From positions 28,522 to 92,521 of the IMG/VR virus record IMGVR_UViG_3300042471_000228: a DNA stretch of 64,000 nucleotides; one strand, 5' to 3'. Origin of the DNA: a virus. The position numbers and the translations under genes are program-made. This document shows, one piece after another, positions 20,701 through 30,800 of this stretch; position 1 is the first letter of the stretch, and every line of letters starts with the position of its first letter. The notes beneath the pieces were generated by a model that ran no database searches, was not told where the DNA came from, and saw nothing but the letters and a program-made list of their open reading frames with translations.

Positions 20701-22908
20701 TAAACCTATTACAGCTGATATAAAGAATACTAGGTTGGTTGGTAACTTCTCTAACGGGTGACCGTCTACAGGTGCAAAAGTTCCTTTGATATTTTGATAC
20801 CTACCTAATTGTTTATATAGATGTAATTCGTTTGCTGATAGAAAAGGATTTTTAAATTGAGTATCTGGTGAATGAAAACTTAAAAAACTTTGACTATAAT
20901 CTGTTAGAAAGTTAGATGGATTGTTCCAAGCACCATCACTACCTGTTGTATACTGAGATGGGTTACCTGAATAGAACGGAAGTTTAGTTAACGACTTATC
21001 AGCACCTCTAAAGTTATAAGGATAGTTTTGATAGTAAATTGTTTCATTATCTACGTTTTTATACGAACGCATATTTTTAACAACACCCTTTGCAATAATA
21101 GATCTATTACCATCACGAGAACTTCTTAGAATTTCATATGCAACAATACCGGGAATTGGATTACCATCGTTATCAAGAGGTGTATATATATTTTTAAAAC
21201 GTACTCCTAATATTCTAATTGCACGCGCAGTGTTTTTAATTTCATATGAAGATGCGTTTAAAACAGGATTTCTTGTTATACCCAATCCTTCTGTTCCTTG
21301 TAAATTAGTTGGTGAATAATCTAATATTTCACCAGGCATCTTATGATGACGAATAGGTTTACCACATAAGTCATGATTAGGATTTCCTGAATTTGACCAA
21401 GTATGATAAGAGGAATTCCATACTTCTGGTTTAGTATCAGGATACTTTTCCGTAGATTCCCAATAACCCATCTTACCAGTAGCTATTGTTTTAAAAGGAA
21501 TCACTTGCTCAGTGTCTTGTAAGTTTACATCTAAAGATGTTACATATGCAGTATTAACACTTCTCCAAAAAGGATCTGTAGTTAAATTTGTTAGATTATT
21601 AAATACAGAAGCTTGATGGGCGACGTCATTAGAACTTCCGGGAGATAATATTTCATATTCAGTTCCGTGATTATCAATTTCTCTACCCACTTCTTTTGCT
21701 CTACCAGGAATATGATAAGAACTACTGTAGTCACCTGTATTATAAACGAATCTAATCCAGAATGCATATTGTTCATCACGCATATAACCGGTAACATTTC
21801 CACCTTTTCTATAATAATCAATAGGTGCTTCTATCATTACCCATTCTGTTTCAATTTTATTAGCAATAGGTTGATAATTAAAATCAAAACGTCCTGTAGG
21901 AGAAGTTCTTAACATGTAAGGACCATTAACAAAAATACCTTCTGACTTCTCAATTACTTGAGATCGTATTGGAATTTGCTCAATAGGTATTGTAGGTAAA
22001 CTTTCATTTATATAATCGATGGCAATTTCTACATCTCCCTTTGTACTATATAGACCGATCCTCTTAGCACTAGTTTGTTGATTTATAGTTCTTACTATAA
22101 CTAATTCAAACTCATCAAATGTTTTAGAATCTAATCCACGGATTGTTAACTCTAAAGATCCTGATGCATTAGCATGAGAAAATAAAGGTTGTACTATACT
22201 AGGTGAGTAATATTCTGTAACCTTCTGTCCATTTACGGAATATGCAATAACTGCATAATAAGATCCATTAAGTAGTGTACCAGAAGATGCTCCTTTCCTA
22301 ATCTCAATACAAGGTGTTGAAATTAATCTAGCGAGTCTTATTTCCTCACAGTCTAGTGTATATGGTGTACTTGGTTGACAATCAACACAATCTGGATCAG
22401 AGTTAACATCTTCACAAATATATGGTACACCAGGCCATGGTTGTTCGAACGGTCCTAATCTAACATCACCTATGTTAAGAGTTCTATCAGGATTAACACC
22501 ATCAGACCAATAAACCTGAAAAGTACAGTCAAAGTTCTCTTTAGATGTTCCTATAATAAGATTCGACTTTTTAAAATTCAAACAAGAGTCATTGACTACT
22601 TTAGTATATAGACAGTTACCTTCTGTAAATATTCCTATTTCTGAATTAAGATCGTTTGTTGAAAAGATTAAAAAGTGATCACTTGTAATTCTAATTTGAC
22701 CTATAATCGTATAGGGTGCTAATGCACATAGTTTATTACCTTGTTCGTTACCTATTATCCCTTGATCACCACCTACCGTAAAGTTTGTTGCGTTACGTGC
22801 ATGTGACCATGTACCTTCTGGATAGAAGATATCATCATAGTCTTTGATCAGACCTTTATTAAAAATTTCTGATTCTTGACTGATGGATGAATCTTTAGAC
22901 TTTGCCAT
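17710..22908 (-). CDS. crAss-like muzzle / tail stabilisation protein, 1732 aa
   Basis: The N-terminal 150 residues contain GTWSHARNA (32-40), NEQGN (54-58), NDSCLNF (106-112) and YWSDGVNPDRTLN (133-145). I remember this pattern from the very large tail stabilisation or muzzle protein of crAss-like phages. The length fits that family. It follows directly after two proteins of 301 and 221 aa, with 2-nt gaps, in the expected ring, tube, muzzle order. The middle has a hydrophobic Leu/Ala/Gly segment; the rest looks beta-rich with many aromatic residues. It would close the tail tube of a short-tailed particle and be displaced at infection. The family is recognised with good confidence from motifs; the structural role is taken from crAss001 knowledge. 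Confidence 0.8.
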   Translation of the reverse strand: MAKSKDSSISQESEIFNKGLIKDYDDIFYPEGTWSHARNATNFTVGGDQGIIGNEQGNKLCALAPYTIIGQIRITSDHFLIFSTNDLNSEIGIFTEGNCLYTKVVNDSCLNFKKSNLIIGTSKENFDCTFQVYWSDGVNPDRTLNIGDVRLGPFEQPWPGVPYICEDVNSDPDCVDCQPSTPYTLDCEEIRLARLISTPCIEIRKGASSGTLLNGSYYAVIAYSVNGQKVTEYYSPSIVQPLFSHANASGSLELTIRGLDSKTFDEFELVIVRTINQQTSAKRIGLYSTKGDVEIAIDYINESLPTIPIEQIPIRSQVIEKSEGIFVNGPYMLRTSPTGRFDFNYQPIANKIETEWVMIEAPIDYYRKGGNVTGYMRDEQYAFWIRFVYNTGDYSSSYHIPGRAKEVGREIDNHGTEYEILSPGSSNDVAHQASVFNNLTNLTTDPFWRSVNTAYVTSLDVNLQDTEQVIPFKTIATGKMGYWESTEKYPDTKPEVWNSSYHTWSNSGNPNHDLCGKPIRHHKMPGEILDYSPTNLQGTEGLGITRNPVLNASSYEIKNTARAIRILGVRFKNIYTPLDNDGNPIPGIVAYEILRSSRDGNRSIIAKGVVKNMRSYKNVDNETIYYQNYPYNFRGADKSLTKLPFYSGNPSQYTTGSDGAWNNPSNFLTDYSQSFLSFHSPDTQFKNPFLSANELHLYKQLGRYQNIKGTFAPVDGHPLEKLPTNLVFFISAVIGLGLAGKSVHGKHTRVLKSGRTSNLVGALPANPAPALAALDESALESRFPGFTRIFTEAVTGVNPAVTTYLIANAVGDAALLTPGVTGEGSTREITIEPSDQNYLPTLLRGAVGVVTYLNYFAEGAQSVFNILLNIMSYTQYAQAYTSHGYFHYSSKGNVDIATNSRRFIKDAGYIDNQLQSIGDKTINNLYRGRFVALDLIGNLNDPSGTDDSLKILSDRVTAANITDEGISRPFYSNSYMYYGALKLAFRNQYGQLTSVKQLTTRCRFPYKPLLNISNIYTVPVIAESSLVFGGDVYIGRYTEKNTFFYFYDWLSNQPDGTEFDYRLRTMVSNPRFWADFTKFDITSFLNTALNKAVDGNFGQMLEGLPTNMFNLDLDEQLTVSSYINASSEEDPGIFSGLLDFINSASDAIDGSAVNNMKSANRLRFLKKNAYFYLFQSGVIDLFVESEINIDLRDWGEDPSERHYDPYAYTNLRELFDIDHIKSGNYFKYDISLSVSKIFNNFISWGNMQPTYYNPSVAETCFTYYPNRVIYSLPQQDEAVKDYWRVFLPNNYKDFTSKPISVKQISKNGALLLFETQSPAQFLGVDTLQTDTGTKITIGDGGLFSQPLQYLTNADAEFQHGSCQNRLSVTNTPAGVYYLSQSQGKVFAVTGNGIEEISAAAMRWWFNKYLPYQLIKDFPNYYLTDNPVVGIGCQSVFDNTNQILYFSKRDFRRRRDFAGSFQYAPQYGYNKFLINDSIQVTLGDPDYFEDCSWTISYDPKNKMWISFHDWHPELTISSKNYFITTKTLQSQAGGIWKHNDNDYEFCRYYGISYPFEIEFIAATGQTVNTLKSLEYDLECYTYDIDGIDMYHVLDFNFDHAIVHNTEQVSGVLNLNLNPKGNPIAALQYPKINPTSIDIIFSKEEQKYRFNQFWDITRDRGEFTYPNVQQPIWNTELNGYKRDLNINNLDYQKASFERKKFRHYTTHVLLSRSVSGPVKMLFKITNVKNQYSPR

Positions 22909-22910
22909 GT

Positions 22911-23816
22911 TTAGACAGCGTTATTTATATTAAACTGAGTAGGGTGAGAATATGATTTGAACATGTCATAGTACTTAGAGTACATTGCTTTTCTATTCAT
23001 CGCCCATACTTTTTGCATTTCGGAGAAGTTCGGTGTATTCACAATACTTAATGCATTGTTTCTTGCTGCACGAAGTTCCGCATTAACCAACTGAAATTGA
23101 TTACTGACTGTAGGATTACCATCCATAAGCATATTCTCTAATATACGTTTCTTAAGAGCATACTCATAGAATTCATTTATCATCGGATGATCCACAACTA
23201 GCAAGTTACCATCATCGTCTTCCATATTACCTTGGTAGTTAATATATAAGTTTCCGGTTTCAATATTCGTAAATATAAAACCATCTTTGATATAACCTTC
23301 ATCTTTTCCTTTATAATTAAGATCTGCACAATCACAATTGATCATGTATGAATTCTTAAATCTTAAAGGTGTTAGCATATCGTAAGTGCGAGTTTCTGTC
23401 CCTATTACTTGAATCAAACTATATGTAGTACCACATTGAGTTAGACAAGTTGATTCTGGAGGAAGTGTTGTTCCTGAACAAAGATTTGATTCAACCCAAG
23501 GTTTATAACTAGGCACTACTTCTTGAATATTAGTACCTTGTGGTACTTGTGTAGTAATACTATATGATCCGCAGATTAATGCAAAGTTCATTACGTGAAA
23601 GTTCTCAGGAAGTCTTGCTCGATAGTGTTCAATCTCAAGGACTTTCTCCATGGTCTTTTCTACACGCAATCCTAGATCATAATTAACCTTCATGGCAATC
23701 TTAATAAGTTGCGCAGGTTCAATAGCACCATCTGTAGCAATACTTCTTAGATCCGTTCTAACGTCTTCTAATAAAGATTCAAATGTTCTATATTTGAGAG
23801 TGTAATTGTAGTTCAT
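22911..23816 (-). CDS. tail tube/ring-type virion protein, 301 aa
   Basis: The 301-residue frame starts MNYNYTLKYRTFESLLEDV. It sits between the 221-aa protein and the muzzle-like protein with 2-nt gaps on both sides, a tight co-translated group. The N-terminal third is helical; the centre holds several cysteines (CGSYSITTQ, CSGTTLPPESTCLTQC, INCDCADL); the C-terminal third is helical again (EYALKKRILENMLMDG). In crAss-like phages two tail-tube or ring proteins lie immediately upstream of the muzzle gene, so this is assigned mainly by position and size. Which ring or tube it is cannot be told from the sequence alone. Confidence 0.7.
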   Translation of the reverse strand: MNYNYTLKYRTFESLLEDVRTDLRSIATDGAIEPAQLIKIAMKVNYDLGLRVEKTMEKVLEIEHYRARLPENFHVMNFALICGSYSITTQVPQGTNIQEVVPSYKPWVESNLCSGTTLPPESTCLTQCGTTYSLIQVIGTETRTYDMLTPLRFKNSYMINCDCADLNYKGKDEGYIKDGFIFTNIETGNLYINYQGNMEDDDGNLLVVDHPMINEFYEYALKKRILENMLMDGNPTVSNQFQLVNAELRAARNNALSIVNTPNFSEMQKVWAMNRKAMYSKYYDMFKSYSHPTQFNINNAV

Positions 23817-23818
23817 AA

Positions 23819-24484
23819 TTATCTAAGTAAGCTTTGTTTATCAGCTGGTGCAGGATCTGTATTTATCTGCATGCTTCTCATGAAGTCATTTATAACCTGT
23901 TGTTCTATTTGTGCAAATAAATCACCTGGAATATTTAAGTATTGTGATTGAACAGATTGACACTCATTATCACAAGTTAATCCGGAAATCGATCCTTCAA
24001 ATATTCCATCTATCTGAGCACTGTCCCATTCTACATTAGGAATGAATAAGTACCCATCTAATAACCAGTAATACTTTTTCTTATTATATTTGAATCCAGA
24101 TGTTTTTTGTAATGACGTGTATAACTGAGGAGTGGTTCTAAATACTTCAACTGATCCATCTATTGATGCGACAGTTCTTAGTAATGGACCATTAGATCCT
24201 TCTAATATAGAGGGCAGCTTTTCTTTTGACCTTTTAATTTTAACACCAGACTGAACCTCACAACAAGCGGCAACTTTATCCACCTCAATAAGATCAATGC
24301 AAGGTATTCTTTTATATAAAGAATTAAACTTTGCTTGCGATGTTTGTCCATCTTGACGTTTGATAAACATCTTAGCATACTTAAGTATGTTACTGTAAAT
24401 CAAACGGTCTGTGATAAAAGAATCAGCATCAACAGCTTTGATTCCATTACGTACTCGTGATATTGCTTCAGCGATTGTATTCAT
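23819..24484 (-). CDS. tail tube/ring-type virion protein, 221 aa
   Basis: The protein begins MNTIAEAISRVRNGIKAVD and has a helical N-terminus followed by a beta-rich centre (YYWLLDGYLFIPNVEW). It contains two cysteine pairs (AACCEVQ and TCDNEC) and ends in a helix. Its start overlaps the stop of the 187-aa upstream gene by one base, and it is followed after 2 nt by the 301-aa gene. This order of two small proteins before a giant muzzle protein is typical of crAss-like phages, where they form the ring or tube below the portal. The assignment rests on gene order and composition; I could not verify it against a family profile. Confidence 0.7.
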   Translation of the reverse strand: MNTIAEAISRVRNGIKAVDADSFITDRLIYSNILKYAKMFIKRQDGQTSQAKFNSLYKRIPCIDLIEVDKVAACCEVQSGVKIKRSKEKLPSILEGSNGPLLRTVASIDGSVEVFRTTPQLYTSLQKTSGFKYNKKKYYWLLDGYLFIPNVEWDSAQIDGIFEGSISGLTCDNECQSVQSQYLNIPGDLFAQIEQQVINDFMRSMQINTDPAPADKQSLLR

Positions 24485-25047
24485 TATTCAAATTCATTAT
24501 AGTCTTCAGAGACATTTGTTTTCTTTCTAGTTTTTTGTTTATGGTAGTTAGATATATAATCCTTACCATTAACCTCTACATACATTTTCCAGTTCTCTGG
24601 AAATACCTTAGCGACCAATCGCTTAAACTCACGAGCTGGTTTAAATATCCACAAAGTACTATCTTCTATTCTATACTTTACATTAGTGTTAGTATAGAAT
24701 ATCTTACCCAATTGACCATCGGTTGTCCAGTTCTTGTGCATTACTTTTACACCGTACTTAATAGACTTTCCAAAGTCAATGTTTTCTTTCTGAACTAAGT
24801 GACAACTTCCTATAAACACTCTACCAATACCTTGTGATAGATCTACTCCTTCTCTCGTATTTATAATAGCATCAACGACTTTCTCTTTGTTAAAGTTGCG
24901 GATGATCTTTGTTATCTCACTCTTCTTATACTTTTTAAACTCAGGATACTTTTCATAGAGTGTCTTGAAAAATGTTTCATCATGCACCATCTTTCTGGGT
25001 ACTCTATATCGAGGTTTATTAAGATTAGGTTTTCTAAAGTTCTCCAT
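24484..25047 (-). CDS. conserved basic crAss-like protein, possible HU/IHF-like core, 187 aa
   Basis: The start MENFRKPNLNKPRYRVPRKM and the segment VDLSQGIGRVFIGSC match what I remember of a protein widely conserved in crAss-like and large Bacteroidota phages next to tail genes. The segment REGVDLSQGIGRVFIG resembles the DNA-arm strand of HU/IHF proteins (consensus near EGVELPGFGKF), but the DNA-contacting arm is not obvious, so this is a weak inference. It is rich in Lys, Arg and aromatics. A terminator and a -7-like box lie upstream, so it probably heads a transcript with the ring and muzzle genes. Its function is unproven. Confidence 0.7.
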   Translation of the reverse strand: MENFRKPNLNKPRYRVPRKMVHDETFFKTLYEKYPEFKKYKKSEITKIIRNFNKEKVVDAIINTREGVDLSQGIGRVFIGSCHLVQKENIDFGKSIKYGVKVMHKNWTTDGQLGKIFYTNTNVKYRIEDSTLWIFKPAREFKRLVAKVFPENWKMYVEVNGKDYISNYHKQKTRKKTNVSEDYNEFE

Positions 25048-25061
25048 AGTCCTTATTATAA

Positions 25062-25070
25062 TTTACAAAA
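25062..25070 (-). promoter_or_regulatory. candidate -7 element upstream of the ring/muzzle operon
   Basis: The minus strand reads TAAATTTTG just upstream of the 187-aa gene and directly downstream of the terminator at 25.1 kb. It is one base longer than the Bacteroidota -7 consensus TAnnTTTG. I see no convincing -33 TTTG at the right distance, so this is a weak call based on position. Confidence 0.35.
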
Positions 25071-25114
25071 TTTATTCGAGGTTTGAAAGATACAACGCAT
25101 TTAAGTGATATCCA

Positions 25115-25142
25115 AAACGAAAAACCCCAGTTTCCCGGGGTT
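25115..25142 (-). terminator. intrinsic terminator after the FN3 gene
   Basis: The minus strand has a hairpin with stem AACCCC (25123-25128 paired with 25137-25142) followed by TTTTTCGTTTT. It lies between the 182-aa and 187-aa genes in a 135-nt gap and would end the adhesin transcript before the ring/muzzle group. Confidence 0.75.
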
Positions 25143-25182
25143 CTTCTTTGGTAGTCACGCTAAACCAACAAACGTAGACTAT

Positions 25183-25731
25183 TTATAAATTAGTTGTAAA
25201 TGATATAACTGCAGTAATACTAAATTGAATATCGCAGTTAGTAGTAAGTCGAGCGTAATAAGTTGTTCCAGCGGTTAAATTCTGAACTGTAATTGAGTTA
25301 TTGGTTATGTTTGAAATAGTACTGATTTCATCAAATGTTGGTGTAGTACTAATTTCCAATGTATATGTATCACCTAATTCTATTGTATTAGTCCAGCTAA
25401 ATACAACAGCTGTAGTACCTAGGTAACTTAAATGTAAGTCTGTAGGACATGGACAAACAGCGTCCCAAGATGTTAAAGACAGCATCTGATATACTTGTTC
25501 TAAAGTAGTATTAGGAGTAATCTCTAAACCTGTAAATCCAAGACCATTTATAGCATTGAAAATAGTATAGTTAGGTCTGTGTTTAACACACGTATCTAAA
25601 ATAGTCTCACTACAAGGACTAGGATCTGGAAACAATGGATCTGGTGGACACTGTGGTACAAATGGTACTACCACCGGAGTGTCTTTACAACCACAAGTGT
25701 TGTTTGATGTATTACATTTAGTGCAAGCCAT
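25183..25731 (-). CDS. cysteine-rich virion protein with fibronectin type III domain, 182 aa
   Basis: The N-terminus is cysteine-rich (CTKCNTSNNTCGC). The C-terminal 85 residues form a fibronectin type III domain: a proline-containing first strand after CPCPTD, the core Trp (FSWTN), and the Tyr of the F strand in NLTAGTTYYARLTT. FN3 domains in phage virions usually aid weak binding to surface glycans. The gene is the last of an adhesin-like group (1068, 176, 502 and 182 aa) and is followed by a terminator. A surface-exposed tail or head decoration is the likely role. The FN3 call is from visible motifs; the attachment site is unknown. Confidence 0.8.
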   Translation of the reverse strand: MACTKCNTSNNTCGCKDTPVVVPFVPQCPPDPLFPDPSPCSETILDTCVKHRPNYTIFNAINGLGFTGLEITPNTTLEQVYQMLSLTSWDAVCPCPTDLHLSYLGTTAVVFSWTNTIELGDTYTLEISTTPTFDEISTISNITNNSITVQNLTAGTTYYARLTTNCDIQFSITAVISFTTNL

Positions 25732-25746
25732 GATTATCTTTAGTTA

Positions 25747-27255
25747 TTATAAAGTTGTTATTGGTATAAATGCTCCGTATCTTACGTATGTTCCGATTTG
25801 AGTACCAATTCTTATGTTATAATTTGTACTAGAAGCTAAACCTAAGAATTGACCAAGTGTCTCTAAAGCAGACTGAGGATTTACAATAGATATTGCAGAA
25901 CCAACAGGTGTAGTTGCTGTAGAATCATATAACTGAACATGGAATGTTTTAGATAATGATGGAGCACCTGGATCTGTAAAACTGAACGCTATATCATTTG
26001 CTGCAGGAATCAATGTCAAAGTTGGAATCATAGCTGCATTTTCAAAGAATACAGATATTGTTGACGTACAAGCTATTGAACTACTTCCTGTTTCAATACA
26101 GTATGTAAGAATAACATTGTAGTCTGTCCATTGTGTAACAGATGATGTACTAAGATTAAGTGAAATAGGTGTAGCATTAATAGTTGAAATAATACTTGGT
26201 GTAGTATTATACATGTTGTTATACATGTCTTTTACTGTAAGTACTGTACCAGTTGTGCAGTCCGTAGATGTAGATGGAATACTACCTAACAAAGGAATTG
26301 TCAATGTAGGTGCTGCATATATTAATGATCCGAAGTATATATCAACAGTGTTACATACTAATGAATCATTACAGCATGTATTTAAAATATTATCTACAGC
26401 GGATCTAAGATCACAAACTGTTAACCATAGATTGTTAATAGCATCTGCTGCAGATGCATACTGACCACCAGCAACCCAACCGGAAATATTAGACATGATC
26501 CCGTTTCCGTATAATGTAGGAGAACTATCTAGATTACTACACTGTTTTTGAATAGCTGAATAAACTTTTGAAGGATCTCCTACAGCACTTTTCAATTGAC
26601 AAAATTGTTGCTCTAGTGTTTGGCAAAATATAGTTACTTGAACTACATTTCCTGGGAAAAGACAATTTGATAAAGCACTTGGAATTACAGGTGCATAGTT
26701 ATTAATCCAGTTTTCAACTGATAATAAACGAGCACCCTGATTAGCAACTGTAGATTGAAGTGCAGAAAACTGAGTCGATAAAGTACAAACTTTTGTTCCT
26801 ATTGCAGCAGCATAGTCTGCAATATTCATGGTTGTTATATTATTTCCAAAGTTGTCTGTGTATTGAAAACATTGTGCTACTGTTATAACACAATCTGGAC
26901 AGTTACCAGTAGCTTGAACATTAGTTGTTAAATTAGTACTTGTTGGAGGTGTAGTTACTACAGTTTGATTACAACAATTATTAAGTTCACATAGCTTGTC
27001 AATCAAAAATTGAACAAGTTGTTGAAAGTTATCAGGTTTAGGACAAACTGGTTCAAAGCATGTTAAGTCATAATTTAATATGTCAGTTTGTTCTAAAACT
27101 GTACACAATTCCAAAGCAAGCTTATAAGTAACATCACTTACAGTATCACCTTTCTGAAGATTGATACACGCGATATCTGGTCCTTGCCAAGTAACACAGT
27201 TACTTGATATAGGATTGCAGTTCTGCTGATTATTTGAAGGTTTTACAGGAGTCAT
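25747..27255 (-). CDS. cysteine-rich virion protein, adhesin-like, 502 aa
   Basis: The protein begins with a Cys-rich region (segments VTWQGPDIACINL and LCELNNCCNQ) that I remember from virion proteins of large Bacteroidota phages. The middle has a coiled-coil-like stretch (STQFSALQSTVANQGARL). The C-terminal 150 residues are Ser/Thr-rich and beta-like, probably FN3- or Ig-like. At least 20 cysteines are present, unusual for a protein folded in a reducing cytoplasm. It lies 15 nt upstream of the 182-aa FN3 gene. A fibre or decoration protein is likely; no enzyme motif is seen. Confidence 0.75.
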   Translation of the reverse strand: MTPVKPSNNQQNCNPISSNCVTWQGPDIACINLQKGDTVSDVTYKLALELCTVLEQTDILNYDLTCFEPVCPKPDNFQQLVQFLIDKLCELNNCCNQTVVTTPPTSTNLTTNVQATGNCPDCVITVAQCFQYTDNFGNNITTMNIADYAAAIGTKVCTLSTQFSALQSTVANQGARLLSVENWINNYAPVIPSALSNCLFPGNVVQVTIFCQTLEQQFCQLKSAVGDPSKVYSAIQKQCSNLDSSPTLYGNGIMSNISGWVAGGQYASAADAINNLWLTVCDLRSAVDNILNTCCNDSLVCNTVDIYFGSLIYAAPTLTIPLLGSIPSTSTDCTTGTVLTVKDMYNNMYNTTPSIISTINATPISLNLSTSSVTQWTDYNVILTYCIETGSSSIACTSTISVFFENAAMIPTLTLIPAANDIAFSFTDPGAPSLSKTFHVQLYDSTATTPVGSAISIVNPQSALETLGQFLGLASSTNYNIRIGTQIGTYVRYGAFIPITTL

Positions 27256-27305
27256 CTTATATATAATTTAAGTATTTTTAAACGTCTTTCAAAATTTAAT
27301 TGGGT

Positions 27306-27836
27306 TTATGTACCAGATGGTGTAGGTGTAGGTAACGGTGTTCCGGTTGGTTCTATACATACTTCAGGTTCTGGTGCAGGATCTGGTATGATACACGCAG
27401 AAGCATCATATAACTTTGCAAGATCTATTTCTCTTTTCTTAATAGTTATCTTGTTAAGATCAATATTATCACATCCAGATTCAATACCATGTTTAAGAGA
27501 CTTGAACAATTCCCAATAAGCATTTGCAAACTTAACATTAGTATCTATCTCGCACTGATCTTCTATAGTTTGTGTGAAGTTTTCAAAATACTCTGGTAAA
27601 ACCTTAGGAATGTTTTCAATTACAATATTCAAACATTCAAGACAATTATCAAAAGTTTCTGTAACTACTACAGGTTCTAAAGGTTCGATTATCTCAAAAG
27701 GATTAGGATCAATTGTAAAACAAGAGTCCTGACCAGTGATTTTAATTGTCTTACCTATATAGAACTGAATAGGTTCAGGTGCTTGTAGAGTAGATTGAAA
27801 ATTCTTGCAGTCTATTAAGTTATATCCGTTTGCCAT
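27306..27836 (-). CDS. virion-associated protein with proline/threonine tail, 176 aa
   Basis: The protein is acidic and mixed alpha/beta, with cysteines in the centre (DNCLECLNIVIENIP, DQCEID, ESGCDN), and ends in a low-complexity tail (PTGTPLPTPTPSGT). It is placed 6 nt after the 1068-aa VWA protein and 50 nt before the 502-aa gene. I do not recognise the family. The location among adhesin-like genes and the shared Cys-rich character suggest a partner in the same surface structure. Confidence 0.65.
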   Translation of the reverse strand: MANGYNLIDCKNFQSTLQAPEPIQFYIGKTIKITGQDSCFTIDPNPFEIIEPLEPVVVTETFDNCLECLNIVIENIPKVLPEYFENFTQTIEDQCEIDTNVKFANAYWELFKSLKHGIESGCDNIDLNKITIKKREIDLAKLYDASACIIPDPAPEPEVCIEPTGTPLPTPTPSGT

Positions 27837-27842
27837 TTTTTA

Positions 27843-30800
27843 CTAGTTATAGTCAATACAACATTGACAGTCATCAAAAATTTGTTTAATAGTTACCTCC
27901 ATTATATCTCCTGATGTAGCTACTTCCGCAGCAGTCCAACATAAACCTGGTAACTCATTTAATTCAATAGATTTACTCAATGCTGCAGGTTCTGCAAAAA
28001 CTTCATTATCTGTATACAAGAAGATTGTAGGATCATCGCATCTTGAGAGTTTGTATAAGAATCCCGCACATGTTACACAATCTGCAAAAACATCCATTAC
28101 AATAACATCTGAGAAATTTAAAGGATCACAATAGTCTTCAGTAGTACTTTGGAAAATAAAACATCCTTCAACAGGAAGTCCATCTACTTGAATTTTTGCA
28201 ACTTGTCCTGGAACTAAATCATTAGTTGTACAATATAATGGAGTTTCAAATGTTGTGTCATCACAAGCATAAACTTTTGTTATACAAGGACTTATATCTA
28301 AGACAGATTGACAATTACAGCGAACATTGTCACCATCTTGTACAGGTGTGCAATCTCCACAATCTACAGGAATAATTGCTGTACATAGATTAGATGCAAT
28401 TGCAGGTGCCATTATATCAGCTGCATTATCGAAAGTCTCTATGTAAAAATCAGGATTTCCATCAACTCTAAGACTAGTCATTGGAATCCAAGATGGATCA
28501 ATATCTGCGGGATCACAATCCCATATACCAAGGGGATTAAATCTTCCACTAGTGTCCCCCACACAGTTAGTAGTACTACTGGTTAAAGTGATATTATTAT
28601 ATGCTATAGGTAATACTGCCCAAGATCCTACAACACTACTAAAAAGATTATAATCTAATGGATTATTACAGTATTTATACAGGAGTCGTCCAAAAGGTAT
28701 ACCTTCTGCTTGACCTGTTAATCCAAGATTACCTAAGTTTCCTCCAACTATAGGATTAGGTGGTTCATAACCAGATACTACATAATAATCTGCATTTGTT
28801 GGATCTTCTGAAGGTGGAAATATATGAGTCATCTGATCTACGAATCCTAAAATTAGTGCTCTATGTGTCAAGTAAGATTCAACTCCAAAAGCATTACCTG
28901 GATTCTGAGTTGGTGTAAGTAACTGCTGAAATGTATAAGCGGGTCCTCCATTAGGAAGTGATGATAAAAATCCTGCAGTAATAGATACACCATCCAATGT
29001 TTTAATATCATGTGCAACTTCCATTGCAGTTTTAAATGTCATACATCGATCACAATCTGTTAAAGTGGAGGAAATTCTTCCACAAGGTGTATTGTAATCA
29101 TGATACATAGGATAGGTTCTTGTTGGTGTATCTACTTCATATATAATACCTGAAGGAACTACTGTAGCATTACTTGCAAAAACACTACCTCTTAAAGTAG
29201 ATAGATTACTTGCATTAAAATAAGGTGCAGCTGTAACTTTAATTGTAGTACCATCAACAACTTCTAATATAACACCTTCATTATCTATATTAAATTTGTA
29301 TTGAGGAGGCATTCCAGAAAGCAACTTTATAGTCATACCTGCTTCAAGACCTGCTGTAGTATTTAAGGTTAACGTAGCATATTCAGGATAAGATTGTGCA
29401 ACATTACCCAATAGTATATTGGCAGCTGTATTTGTACTATCTGCTGTAGTAGTGTATTGAACTTTTGTACCATCTGTAATAGTTATTAGATTTTCAAATG
29501 GAACAGAACCTTGTGCATGTTCTACACCATTCGGCCAACCATCAGTTAATATTACCATCTTTTTAATACTATTAGGATTGTAATAATTAGTATTAAATAA
29601 AAGATTCCTAGCAGCTGCTAAACCTATTGCAGTATTTGTTCCTCCTGGAGATGAAGCTACAAAAGTATTTATGTGATCAATGCAGCCTTGTAAGTCAGAT
29701 GTTGGTGTTAATTGACTTACTAAATATGTACTAAATGTAATAGCAGCTATCCTAAGTTTGTTTTGATTTATTAAATCTACTATAGCAGCTTGATAAAAGA
29801 ACCCAGAATTAGGATCTGTAAAAAAGTTTTTTAAACCAGCAATTTCTGTTCCATTAACTGAAGGACCTACGTCAATAGCAAACACAAGATCAATAGATGG
29901 ACAATCGCATTCTCCTTCACAAATACACTGCTCTTCATCTGGATCATATGTAAATCCAGCAGGACAGACTAGATCTCCAACACTTGTACCAATACATTGA
30001 TTACTATAAATATCTTGAATATATTGAGGAGGGCATTGATCGCATTGATACCATTCTGTTTTAAAATCTAAAATTTGATTTCCTGTATTTAGTAAATACT
30101 GTGATGTTAAAGCACCATCAAAACTTATATATAGATCTAATCCTTGTGTAAAATACAAACCTGGATAAACAGATGTCTCATCATCAAATCCAATCAGTTT
30201 ATTTACTGGATTTGTTGTATTACCAGTAGGTACTTGAATAACAGACCAAGTGGATCCTAAATCTTCGGATACTATAATTTCACCAGGCACATTGTTTATA
30301 CAAAATAACTTACCTTTAGAAAAAGTAAGTGCTATAGGAAAATTTAATATAAACTGTGAAGGAAACGTATATACAGGATTGAATACAGCGCCATCATTAG
30401 TTGATTTAAATATTCCAGTTCGTGTAACAGTTACAATTGCATCGTTAACAAAATCCGCAAATAAGTTTTGAACTATCGTTCCACTTACAGGTGCAGATAT
30501 TGCATTAGGTAAAAGTTCCCATGTTATACCACCATCTAAAGTTTTAAATAATTGAGGAATAGCTGTTGAAGAACTTAGACAAATGTAACCAGATGAAATA
30601 CTATTAAAAGAAAGAGCTATTTTACTAATCGTAGCTCCTATAAAATACAGAGTAGATAGATCTACTAATAAATCAAATGTTAGTCCTGAATCAGTAGATA
30701 GAAAAATATAATTAGTATCATAGATTAGTATCCTCTCAGAACTAAGATACAAGACACCTGATCCGTTATTTGGATTTAAGTTTATAGTAGAACTATACGT